DNA from: Photobacterium sp. SKA34
GTDB lineage: Bacteria > Pseudomonadota > Gammaproteobacteria > Enterobacterales > Vibrionaceae
Assembly (NCBI RefSeq): GCF_000153325.1
Contig: NZ_CH724141.1
Location: 1,607,971 to 1,671,970 of the forward strand
Direction of reading: 5' to 3'
Length of the DNA stretch: 64,000 nt
The notes below the pieces were generated by a model that ran no database searches, was not told the origin of the DNA, and saw only the letters and a list, made by a program, of their open reading frames with translations. Shown one piece after another: positions 56,799 to 64,000 of the stretch (its first letter is position 1; every line of letters starts with the position of its first letter). The position numbers and the translations under genes are program-made.

Positions 56799-57818
56799 AT
56801 GACCCAAAAGAAAAACGCACAGCCTAAACAAGGCTTACACCCACGTAACCCACATCGTGAGCGTTATGATTTTGCGACACTAATTAAAGCAACCCCAGAG
56901 TTAGATCAGCACGTTAGTGAAAATGCTTTTGGTGATCTATCTATTAACTTCTCTGATCCACTTGCAGTTAAAACATTAAACAAAGCGTTATTGAAGCACT
57001 TTTATCAAGTGGAACATTGGGATATTCCTGCTGGTTTTTTATGTCCACCGATACCTGGTCGTGCCGACTATTTACATTTCATTGCTGATTTACTGGCGCA
57101 ATCTAACGAAGGGGAGATTCCTCAAGGTAAAGGTGTTCGTGGTTTAGATATTGGTATCGGTGCAAACTGTGTCTATCCAATTATTGGACATCGTGTTTAT
57201 GGCTGGCAATTTGTTGGTTCAGAAATCGATACTCTTGCTGTGAAATCAGCAAAATTCATTGCCGGTAACAATCCACGTCTAAAAGGCGCTATTCAAATTC
57301 GTTTACAAAAGAACGCTGATAATATCTTTACAGATATGATTAACGATGAAGAAGTGTTTGATTTTACGATATGTAATCCGCCATTCCATAGTTCTGAAGA
57401 AGAAGCAATGGCAGGTTCAGAGCGAAAAATACGTAATCTTGCAGCCAATGCGAATAAGAAACAAAAAGCTCGTTCTCGCGGTAACGTATCGCCTGCATTT
57501 AATAATGCTAAGTCAACAACACCTGTTTTAAACTTTGGAGGCCAAAAAGCTGAATTGTGGTGTAAAGGCGGTGAAGCTGGTTTTATCAAAAAAATGATCA
57601 ACCAAAGTGCTACTAAGGCAACACAGTGCTTCTGGTTTACAACCTTAGTATCGAAGAAAGAAAACCTAGGCGTACTTTACAAGCAACTTGAGAAAGTAGG
57701 AGCGGTTTCGGTAAAAACCATTGAAATGTCACAGGGTCAAAAGATTTCACGTCTTATTGCTTGGACGTTCTTAAACGAAGAGCAGCAACAAGAATGGCGT
57801 CAGGAACGCTGGAGCTAA
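56799..57818 (+). CDS. rlmF: 23S rRNA (adenine-1618-N6) methyltransferase RlmF
   Basis: A 339-residue SAM-dependent methyltransferase. The N-terminal part is [13 protein letters not shown], the SAM-binding motif [16 protein letters not shown] is near 113-128 and the catalytic NPPF ([16 protein letters not shown]) near 198-201. A basic insert ([13 protein letters not shown]) follows the active site. It methylates N6 of A1618 of 23S rRNA. The length is near that of YbiN/RlmF. It is a single gene with a terminator at 57838. Confidence 0.95.
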   Translation: MTQKKNAQPKQGLHPRNPHRERYDFATLIKATPELDQHVSENAFGDLSINFSDPLAVKTLNKALLKHFYQVEHWDIPAGFLCPPIPGRADYLHFIADLLAQSNEGEIPQGKGVRGLDIGIGANCVYPIIGHRVYGWQFVGSEIDTLAVKSAKFIAGNNPRLKGAIQIRLQKNADNIFTDMINDEEVFDFTICNPPFHSSEEEAMAGSERKIRNLAANANKKQKARSRGNVSPAFNNAKSTTPVLNFGGQKAELWCKGGEAGFIKKMINQSATKATQCFWFTTLVSKKENLGVLYKQLEKVGAVSVKTIEMSQGQKISRLIAWTFLNEEQQQEWRQERWS

Positions 57819-57837
57819 TTTAGCGTTTGATATAAAT

Positions 57838-57869
57838 AAGCGATGTGTTTATCAATACATCGCTTTATT
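57838..57869 (+). terminator. Intrinsic terminator after rlmF
   Basis: Stem AAGCGATGT / ACATCGCTT (57838-57846 / 57857-57865) followed by TTATTG. Confidence 0.75.
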
Positions 57870-58214
57870 GTTAATTCTCATTATATTCTCACCTATTTAC
57901 AAAGTATTAGAATAATAGAACAATATTAGGATGTTAATTATATACTTTTTTCTAATAACCCAATAGGCTTACTCTCTGTGTAAGACACCTTCGTCAACTC
58001 AAGCTGTACAGAATTGCCTCCTTTCTCTTTTTTTTAATTTCATCCGACCTTCTTCTTACAATACTTAATAATAAAGTCATTTCATAATCATCATTACGAG
58101 TCATGCTAAGGTAACTCATTGTTAATTAGTGATTAATGATAAGTATGCTGTGTGTGTTCAATGTTTTATAGCGTTTCATATTAGTCCCCATTAACACTTA
58201 TACAATAAAAAAAC

Positions 58215-58270
58215 TTGTACAAGCTGATCTATTTGTCTACATTAATTGTACAACAAGAAAATAGTGTACA
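58215..58270 (+). promoter_or_regulatory. TGTACA operator boxes and promoter upstream of ybgA copy 1
   Basis: TGTACA occurs at 58216-58221, 58247-58252 and 58265-58270. The last two are separated by exactly 12 bp, the TGTACA-N12-TGTACA layout of E. coli MlrA sites. The first overlaps a TTGTAC -35 (58215-58220), which is 17 bp from a TACATT -10 (58238-58243). The MerR-family gene at 62186 has the same boxes and probably acts here. Confidence 0.65.
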
Positions 58271-58285
58271 ACTTTGGAGACGGGT

Positions 58286-59233
58286 ATGGGTATTCCTGTA
58301 GGAATCAGTTCATGCGTATTAGGCGAGAAGGTGCGTTTTGATGGTGGACATAAACGTAATCGTTTTGTAGCAGAAGACTTAGCTGAATACTTTAGCTTTA
58401 GAGCGGTATGTCCTGAAATGGCTATTGGGATGACTACGCCGCGTCCGGTAATCCGTTTACAAGACAATGGTATTGAAGTCCGTCTTGTTGATAGCAAAGA
58501 TAATGCTATTGATCATACTGGTAAAATGAAGGCGTTTGCCGATAAAATCATACCTAGTTTTGAGTGGTTACGTGGCTATGTGGTGTGCGCTAAATCACCT
58601 TCTTGTGGTATGGAACGCGTTAAATTGTATTTAGAAAATGGTAACTCAGTGCCTGGTGGCTCAGTGGGTATTTATACCAAGCGACTAATGGAAGCAATGC
58701 CATGGTTACCTATAGAAGAAGATGGACGACTATGTGATCCAGTATTGCGAGAGAACTTTATCTTCCGAGTTTATGCCCTTGATGATCTTTATCGTAGTGT
58801 TGATGGTGGTATTACACGAGGCAAAATTATTAAGTTTCATTCTCGTTACAAACTTTGCTTAATGGCACATCATCAAGAGTCTTATCGTTCGCTTGGACGT
58901 TTAGTATCTAAAATTCATGAGTGGGATGACTTAAGTGAGTTTTTCTTAACTTATCGTCAGCAATTTATGGACGCCCTGAAAAATCGTGCAAGTCGTAAAA
59001 ATAACACCAACGTGTTAATGCATATTCAAGGTTATTTTAAGCGTGATTTAGATAAAGAGCAAAAAGCAGAGTTGCGTGATGTAATTATGCGCTATCGTGA
59101 GGGAAATATTCCTTTAATCGCTCCGTTAACACTTATTAATCATCATTTAACAGTAAACCCTGATGAATATCTTGCAACACAAGCATATTTATCGCCTTAC
59201 CCTGAAAAATTAAAGCTTCGTTTCTCATTGTAA
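58286..59233 (+). CDS. ybgA: YbgA-like DUF523-DUF1722 protein, copy 1
   Basis: A 315-residue two-domain protein. DUF523 at about 1-150 has conserved Cys (GISSCVLGEKVRFDGGHK, VCPEMAIGMTTPRP, CAKSPSCGMERVKLY), a likely metal or iron-sulfur site. DUF1722 at about 185-305 includes YKLCLMAHHQESYRSLG and ALTLINHHL-like segments. YbgA-type proteins are neighbours of photolyases in many bacteria, and a role in light or UV response is suspected. The biochemistry is unknown. The start at 58286 fits GGAG 7-8 bases upstream; the frame is open from 58274. A second copy follows at 59602. Confidence 0.9.
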   Translation: MGIPVGISSCVLGEKVRFDGGHKRNRFVAEDLAEYFSFRAVCPEMAIGMTTPRPVIRLQDNGIEVRLVDSKDNAIDHTGKMKAFADKIIPSFEWLRGYVVCAKSPSCGMERVKLYLENGNSVPGGSVGIYTKRLMEAMPWLPIEEDGRLCDPVLRENFIFRVYALDDLYRSVDGGITRGKIIKFHSRYKLCLMAHHQESYRSLGRLVSKIHEWDDLSEFFLTYRQQFMDALKNRASRKNNTNVLMHIQGYFKRDLDKEQKAELRDVIMRYREGNIPLIAPLTLINHHLTVNPDEYLATQAYLSPYPEKLKLRFSL

Positions 59234-59253
59234 TAATGGAGTCAAGTGTAAAT

Positions 59254-59472
59254 ATGATGAATCAATTCAACCCGAAAAAGTTATTAAATAGTAAGTGGAC
59301 TGCTGCAACTCCTAAAAATAAAGAAAAACATTTTATTATTACTGATCTTGAAATTAACGAGGAAGGAAAAGTACTGCATTGCACGATGGAGGCAGTAATG
59401 TCTAAACGTGAATTTATGATTAATTGGCAAGATTTAAGGAATACTTCGTTGTGGTATCAAGGGTGGAAATAA
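59254..59472 (+). CDS. Small Trp-rich protein (TIGR02450 type)
   Basis: A 72-residue protein (78 if the ATG at 59236 is used) with conserved Trp residues in KKLLNSKWTA, MINWQDL and SLWYQGW, and the KNKEKHFIITDLE segment. It matches my memory of the TIGR02450 Trp-rich family, often found next to photolyase or cryptochrome genes. Its function is unknown. It lies 20 bp after ybgA copy 1, so the two are cotranscribed. Either ATG is plausible; GGAG lies before the second. Confidence 0.8.
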   Translation: MMNQFNPKKLLNSKWTAATPKNKEKHFIITDLEINEEGKVLHCTMEAVMSKREFMINWQDLRNTSLWYQGWK

Positions 59473-59601
59473 TGTAAGTAACGTTATTAATAGAAAAGAT
59501 GTAACCAATCATTACAGTATTATTTCATTCAATATTATTTTATAGCAATATTAAGCTTAACTTTTGCATGGTTTATAGGGTTAAGTGTCAACGGAGTATT
59601 T

Positions 59602-60555
59602 ATGGCGATTATAGTAGGAATAAGTGGTTGCCTTTTAGGACAACAAGTACGTTTTGATGGCGGTCATAAACTTTTTAAATTCGCAGAAGAAGAATTAAGT
59701 GATTATTTTGAGTTCAAGCCAGTTTGTCCTGAGGTTGGAATTGGCATGACGATCCCTCGTCCAGTTATTCGTTTATTAGATAACAGTATTGATGTTCGTT
59801 TAGTTGATAGTAAAGATAATACGCTTGATTATACAGATAAAATGAATGCATTTACTGATAATGTTTTACGTTCATTCGAAACTTTGTGTGGTTACATTGT
59901 CTGTGCTAAATCGCCTTCTTGCGGTATGGAGCGAGTTAAACTTTATCTTGATAATGGTCATTCAGTACCTGGCGGCTCTGTTGGTATTTACACTAAACGT
60001 CTTATGCAGAAAATGCCATGGTTACCGATTGAAGAAGATGGTCGTTTATGCGATCCCGTATTAAGAGAGAACTTTGTTTTTCGGGTTTATGCACTTAATG
60101 ATTTATATGAGAGTGTTAAAGGCGAAGACGGAATTACTCGCAATAAATTAATGAACTTCCATGCTCGTTATAAGTTAGCTTTGATGGCAAACCACCCAGC
60201 AACGTATCGTAAGCTTGGTCAGTTGTTAGCTAGGAGTCATCAATGGAGCGATATTAATGTGTTCTTTGTTGAGTATCGTCAATTATTAATGGACGGTCTT
60301 AAGCATCGTTCAAATTGCAAAACGAATACGAACGTATTGCTACATATTCAAGGCTACTTTAAACGTGATTTAGATAAACAACAAAAAGCAGAACTACGTG
60401 ATGTTATTATGCGCTATCGTGAAGGTAACCTGCCATTAATTGCGCCGTTGACACTCATTAATCATCATTTATCATTAAATCCAAATGAGTATTTATCAAA
60501 GCAAGCTTATTTAGCGCCATATCCTGAAGCGTTGAAGTTACGTTATTCTTTATAA
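59602..60555 (+). CDS. ybgA: YbgA-like DUF523-DUF1722 protein, copy 2
   Basis: A 317-residue paralogue of the 58286 gene, collinear along its whole length with the same Cys motifs (GISGCLLGQQVRFDGGHK, CAKSPSCGMERVKLY) and an almost identical C-terminal half (LHIQGYFKRDLDK, KAELRDVIMRYREGN). The two copies differ mainly in the N-terminal domain and around the interdomain linker, suggesting an old tandem duplication with retained function. It has its own GGAG Shine-Dalgarno and a 129-bp upstream gap without TGTACA boxes. Confidence 0.9.
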   Translation: MAIIVGISGCLLGQQVRFDGGHKLFKFAEEELSDYFEFKPVCPEVGIGMTIPRPVIRLLDNSIDVRLVDSKDNTLDYTDKMNAFTDNVLRSFETLCGYIVCAKSPSCGMERVKLYLDNGHSVPGGSVGIYTKRLMQKMPWLPIEEDGRLCDPVLRENFVFRVYALNDLYESVKGEDGITRNKLMNFHARYKLALMANHPATYRKLGQLLARSHQWSDINVFFVEYRQLLMDGLKHRSNCKTNTNVLLHIQGYFKRDLDKQQKAELRDVIMRYREGNLPLIAPLTLINHHLSLNPNEYLSKQAYLAPYPEALKLRYSL

Positions 60556-60682
60556 ATAAGTATTGTAGACTTAAGGGATATAACGCCGTTTGTTGAACTA
60601 AAATAACCATTGGGCTACATCAATCAATTATTAAATGTAGTTTATATCCTTATTATTCTTTTCAATTATTCAAGGTAGAAAA

Positions 60683-61951
60683 ATGAAAGACGAAACGCTA
60701 TCTATTCACAGTGGTTACGAAACCGATCCGACAACCAAATCAGTTGCAACACCGATTTATCAAACGGTCGCTTACGAGTTTGATGATGCTAAGCACGGCG
60801 CCGATCTTTTTAATCTTGAAGTCCCAGGCAATATTTACACTCGTATTATGAACCCCACCAATGACGTATTAGAAAAACGCATGGCCGCGCTTGAAGGAGG
60901 TATTGCAGGTTTAGTGGTGAGTGCTGGAAGCGCCGCGATTAACTATGCGATTTTAACCTTAGCTCAAGCAGGGGATAACATCGTATCAACGCCACAACTT
61001 TATGGCGGAACATATACGTTATTTGCTCATATGTTACCAAGCCAAGGAATTGAAGTTCGGTTTGCAAAAGATGATAAACCAGAATCTATGGCTGCGTTAA
61101 TCGATAAAAATACCAAGGCGGTCTATTGTGAAAGTATTGGTAATCCTAGTGGTAACGTCATTGATCTCGAAAGGGTATCTCAATTAGCACATGATCAAGG
61201 TGTACCTGTTATCGTCGATAACACTGTTGCAACACCTGTGCTATGTAAACCGATTGAATTTGGTGCCGATATTGTTGTGCACTCATTAACTAAATATGTG
61301 GGTGGACACGGAACAACATTAGGTGGTGTTATTGTTGATTCAGGGAACTTCCCATGGGCACAGTATAAAGATCGATTCCCAGTATTTAGCCAACCAGAAC
61401 CGTCTTATCATGGCGTTATTTATAATGAGGCGTTTGGTGAAGCGGCATTTATTGGCAGAGCGAGAACCGTACCACTTAGAAATACAGGTGCTGCACTGTC
61501 TCCGATGAATGCGTTTATGCTGATGCAAGGTTTAGAGACCTTAGCATTACGCATGGAGAGACATACTGAAAACGCACTAAAAGTTGCGCAATATCTCGTC
61601 AACCATGATCAAGTGAGTTGGGTTAACTATGCCGGCCTTCCAGATTCTGATTATTACGAGTTAGCACAAAAATATACCAAGGGTAAACCATCTGCCATCT
61701 TGTCGTTTGGATTGAAAGATGGTTATGAAGCGGGAGTAAGTTTTTATGATGCGCTCGGTTTATTTAAACGGTTAGTGAATATTGGTGATGCTAAATCACT
61801 GGCTTGTCATCCTGCCTCAACTACGCATCGACAAATGACGTCAGAAGAGCAGTGCCAAGCTGGTGTTCATCCTGAAATGATCAGGCTATCTATCGGTATT
61901 GAACATATTGATGACATTATTGCTGATTTAGAACAAGCACTTAAAGCATGA
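60683..61951 (+). CDS. metY: O-acetylhomoserine sulfhydrylase / aminocarboxypropyltransferase
   Basis: A 422-residue PLP enzyme of the Cys/Met metabolism family. The PLP-binding Lys is in [18 protein letters not shown] (near 206), with [22 protein letters not shown] near the front and [18 protein letters not shown] at the end. The long form (about 425-430 residues) is typical of MetY, which makes homocysteine from O-acetylhomoserine and sulfide. It lies between the YbgA genes and the MerR regulator; whether it belongs to the same regulon is unclear. Confidence 0.93.
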   Translation: MKDETLSIHSGYETDPTTKSVATPIYQTVAYEFDDAKHGADLFNLEVPGNIYTRIMNPTNDVLEKRMAALEGGIAGLVVSAGSAAINYAILTLAQAGDNIVSTPQLYGGTYTLFAHMLPSQGIEVRFAKDDKPESMAALIDKNTKAVYCESIGNPSGNVIDLERVSQLAHDQGVPVIVDNTVATPVLCKPIEFGADIVVHSLTKYVGGHGTTLGGVIVDSGNFPWAQYKDRFPVFSQPEPSYHGVIYNEAFGEAAFIGRARTVPLRNTGAALSPMNAFMLMQGLETLALRMERHTENALKVAQYLVNHDQVSWVNYAGLPDSDYYELAQKYTKGKPSAILSFGLKDGYEAGVSFYDALGLFKRLVNIGDAKSLACHPASTTHRQMTSEEQCQAGVHPEMIRLSIGIEHIDDIIADLEQALKA

Positions 61952-61957
61952 TTTTCT

Positions 61958-61990
61958 CACGGTGGCAATCATTATTTTGATTGCCACAAT
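61958..61990 (+). terminator. Hairpin after metY
   Basis: Perfect arms GTGGCAATCA / TGATTGCCAC (61962-61971 / 61978-61987). No long T run follows, so it may be a weak terminator or an RNA-stabilising hairpin. Confidence 0.6.
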
Positions 61991-62058
61991 ACTGAGCTTG
62001 TTTCTAATTCCTACTCTCCACCCCTTTTTTTGATGTGATACAACTCTAACTTCAATGT

Positions 62059-62129
62059 TGTACAAGGTTAAATTATTGTACAAGTTATCGGTTTGATACT
62101 ATAGTTATACATGAAAGGGCAGTTGTACA
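62059..62129 (+). promoter_or_regulatory. TGTACA operator boxes and promoter of the MerR-family gene
   Basis: TGTACA at 62059-62064 and 62077-62082 are 12 bp apart. A second pair, TATACA at 62106-62111 and TGTACA at 62124-62129, is also 12 bp apart. A TTGTAC -35 (62076-62081), within the second box, is 18 bp from a TATAGT -10 (62100-62105), so the regulator would sit on its own promoter. Confidence 0.65.
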
Positions 62130-62185
62130 AGTTTGTATTGTTATGTTCTTAAACTAATTATGTAATTACGAATGAAGGTAATAAT

Positions 62186-62977
62186 TTGAACGTTGAAATT
62201 AAGTTGTATTCAATTAGTGAAGTATCTGAAGTAACGGGGGTTAACTCTGTAACCTTACGTGCTTGGCAGCGTAGATATGGTTTATTAGTCCCTCAACGAA
62301 CACCAAAAGGTCATCGTCTTTATACTGATAGAGACATTACTAAAATTCATAAAATTTTAACTTGGTTAGCGAAAGGAGTATCAATTGGTAAGGTTAAACC
62401 TTTATTAGAAGGTACTGCTGAGCATCATGAATTAAATGTTGAAAAAATAGAAATGGTTGACGAAACCATTTATTTAATTGAGCAGGGTAAAGTACAACAA
62501 ACAGAAAAACGCGTACGTGAAGCATTAAAACTTTATCCATTTAATGTTTTAGAAGAGCAATTTTTAAAGCCTATTGAACAACATATAACGCGTAGTGATA
62601 ATCCATTAAAAAGATTACAAACAAGTGTGTGGAACTCAGCACTTACACAATGTTTTATTACTGTATTAGCGAAAGTGAATTCAGATAAAAATCCCCCAAG
62701 TCTCGTATTGAGTTATTCATCTTCTGATAATCACTTTGTTTGGCAACAAGCCTTAAAATTAGCTTATGAAGGCTATTACGCGATTGTTTTACCTGATTTA
62801 TTAGGAAAGGTAACAGGTTTGTCTGCATTCATCACAGAACATGAAATTAACAATGTCTATATAGTTGGAGAAAACAAGCTTGATAATAAGCAGTTAGCTG
62901 ATATTGAAATAGTAGAAAAAGAAAGCAATGTTCAAGTTTTTTTCATTGGAAGTATAAAAATGATCCACCAGCAGTAG
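62186..62977 (+). CDS. MerR-family regulator, MlrA/LitR-like
   Basis: A 263-residue protein. The N-terminal MerR winged helix (about 5-75) contains LYSISEVSEVTGVNSVTLRAWQRRYGLL. The C-terminal part (about 85-260) resembles the helical plus Rossmann-like cobalamin-binding region of LitR/CarH, but the B12-ligating His motif is not visible, as in MlrA/BluR-type relatives. The start is TTG at 62186 with AAGG 7 bases upstream; the nearby ATG at 62172 is out of frame. It is followed 51 bp later by phrB. TGTACA-N12-TGTACA boxes lie upstream, suggesting autoregulation. Confidence 0.87.
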   Translation: MNVEIKLYSISEVSEVTGVNSVTLRAWQRRYGLLVPQRTPKGHRLYTDRDITKIHKILTWLAKGVSIGKVKPLLEGTAEHHELNVEKIEMVDETIYLIEQGKVQQTEKRVREALKLYPFNVLEEQFLKPIEQHITRSDNPLKRLQTSVWNSALTQCFITVLAKVNSDKNPPSLVLSYSSSDNHFVWQQALKLAYEGYYAIVLPDLLGKVTGLSAFITEHEINNVYIVGENKLDNKQLADIEIVEKESNVQVFFIGSIKMIHQQ

Positions 62978-63028
62978 AGTAGAAAGATCTACAAGCATTA
63001 TTATTTTAATAAGCCAATAGGAGTGATG

Positions 63029-64000
63029 ATGACAAATAAAGCAGTAAAAGAGCAGCACGTTATTATTTGGTTTCGTTCAGATTTACGTGTTGTTGATAAT
63101 ACAGCATTAAATCATGCAATCGAAAGTGGGCTTCCTATCATCGCACTCTTCATTGCAACGCCTATGCAGTGGCATCAACATAATATGGCGGCAGTTCAAG
63201 TAGACTTTATTCATCGTCGGTTACAAGTATTAAAGCAACAGTTGGCTAAACGTAATATTCCATTGCAAGTTATTGAAGTTAATGACTTCTCAGAATCAGT
63301 TTATCTTATTGAGCAGGTTTGTATTGATTATAATGCTGTACATGTTTTTGCGAATAAACAATATCCAATTAATGAGCATAAACGCGATAACTCTGTAGGG
63401 GAACTACTTGCAAAAAAGAGTATAAAATTCAGCATCTTTGATGATAATTATATTTTGCAACCTGAGATGGTTCTGACTCGAGATGGGGAGTTATTTAAAG
63501 TATTCACCCCGTTTAGAAATGCATGGATAAAACGTTTCTCATCATCCACCTGTTACCCTGTAACAATAAATAGTGACATTGTAACTAGTGGCGTGGTAAG
63601 TAAGCTATTGTCTGACAGTAGTCAAATCAAAGCCTTCAACTATCCCATTATCGATAGTGTGTTATGGCCAGTAGATGAAGAAACTATTGCACAAAGATTA
63701 GAAACGTTTTGTGAAACCAAAGCCGAAACATATCATCAAAACAGAGACTTTCCCGCGATTGATGGCACTAGTTGTTTATCCCCATACCTTGCTATTGGCG
63801 CGCTCTCAGCTAGGCAGTGTTTGCATCAGTTACAGCAGTACTTTCCAAATGCATTCGAAATTAATAAAGATGATGGCGCTTTCACATGGTTGAACGAGAT
63901 TGTTTGGCGTGAGTTTTATGGTCATTTACTTCATCGTTACCCTGAGTTAAGCAAACATCAGCCATTTCAGAAGTTTACCCAGTTTGTTAAATGGAAAGAT
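63029..64000 (+). CDS. phrB: Deoxyribodipyrimidine photolyase, 5' part (runs off the window)
   Basis: The frame is open from ATG 63029 (GGAG just upstream; another ATG at 63026 is too close) to the window end, 324 codons. The N-terminal photolyase domain starts VIIWFRSDLRVVDNTALNHA (antenna-cofactor domain, about 10-170). The FAD-binding domain begins near 210, with the typical LSPYLAIGALSARQCL and FTWLNEIVWREFYGHLLHRYP. It repairs UV-induced pyrimidine dimers with blue light. It is downstream of the MerR regulator in the same probable operon. The last ~150 residues are beyond the window. Confidence 0.95.
   Translation, partial: MTNKAVKEQHVIIWFRSDLRVVDNTALNHAIESGLPIIALFIATPMQWHQHNMAAVQVDFIHRRLQVLKQQLAKRNIPLQVIEVNDFSESVYLIEQVCIDYNAVHVFANKQYPINEHKRDNSVGELLAKKSIKFSIFDDNYILQPEMVLTRDGELFKVFTPFRNAWIKRFSSSTCYPVTINSDIVTSGVVSKLLSDSSQIKAFNYPIIDSVLWPVDEETIAQRLETFCETKAETYHQNRDFPAIDGTSCLSPYLAIGALSARQCLHQLQQYFPNAFEINKDDGAFTWLNEIVWREFYGHLLHRYPELSKHQPFQKFTQFVKWKD

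Larger units (their letters stand above)
57819..58285. other. Intergenic region; control region of the YbgA cluster at its end
   Basis: The rlmF terminator is at 57838-57869. From about 57870 to 58200 the sequence is AT-rich with no gene seen. The last ~75 bp carry the TGTACA boxes and promoter listed separately. Confidence 0.6.

Noticed and set aside
1..64000. CRISPR array, prophage, toxin-antitoxin pair, retron or restriction system
   Set aside because: No regularly spaced repeats, phage structural genes, reverse transcriptase, Cas or restriction genes were seen on either strand.

Overview
The window looks like chromosomal DNA of a Vibrionaceae bacterium, most probably a Photobacterium. 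It is AT-rich, the housekeeping proteins are gamma-proteobacterial (RavA/ViaA, NagZ, YaeQ, RlmF, YceH, SseA), and several lineage traits are present: ToxR/CadC-type membrane regulators, a GlyGly-CTERM protease, a PopT/DUF368 transporter and a photolyase cluster with DUF523-DUF1722 (YbgA) proteins. The species assignment is an inference; no rRNA, tRNA, phage or CRISPR locus was seen.

Layout. 1-1150: end of an IS66 element and the histidine-phosphatase gene it truncated. 1177-1410: a promoter followed by a probable structured RNA of unknown family. 1658-8813: a small membrane protein, a QmcA-NfeD membrane pair, an orphan ToxR-like regulator, a REC-GGDEF diguanylate cyclase, YceH, a GIY-YIG protein and YaeQ. 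9018-11409: a complete IS66 element that has cut off the front of a TypA/BipA-like gene (11410-11847). 12014-17061: arylamine N-acetyltransferase, a frameshifted acetyltransferase, and the divergent murR / murQ-murP locus for N-acetylmuramic acid use. 17715-20012: pyruvate formate-lyase interrupted by an in-frame stop codon. 20396-24026: ETF-ubiquinone oxidoreductase divergent from etfBA, with a LiuR-like box between them. 24435-27852: a POT peptide transporter, a ToxR/ToxS-like (VtrA/VtrC-like) regulator pair and an outer-membrane barrel. 28134-38027: MATE exporter, a gene broken by an 8-bp tandem repeat, msrPQ, a fatty acid desaturase, an L,D-transpeptidase next to the lipoprotein Lpp, Sco and PopT. 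38093-40482: third IS66 copy, with a frameshifted transposase.

40798-57818: a CSS-EAL phosphodiesterase, NagZ, a DUF1097 protein, a siroheme synthase with a degenerate methyltransferase tail, a secreted trypsin-like protease, SseA, a lone PstS, the ravA-viaA operon, a glutamate-receptor-like channel without a GYG filter, a second (protease-type) NfeD-stomatin pair and RlmF. 58286-64000: two YbgA paralogues, a Trp-rich small protein, MetY, a MerR-family regulator of MlrA/LitR type and the start of a DNA photolyase. TGTACA boxes with the 12-bp spacing known for MlrA lie upstream of both the first YbgA gene and the regulator, so this is probably one light- or stress-responsive regulon.

Three themes recur. 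Cell-wall and envelope maintenance is well represented (murQP, nagZ, L,D-transpeptidase plus lpp, popT, two SPFH-NfeD pairs). Signal input through membrane regulators and cyclic-di-GMP enzymes is frequent. Genome decay is visible: none of the three IS66 copies has matching flanks, two genes are truncated exactly at IS ends, and four further genes carry a single stop or small indels. Several of those indels are in short homopolymers, so sequencing error must be kept in mind.
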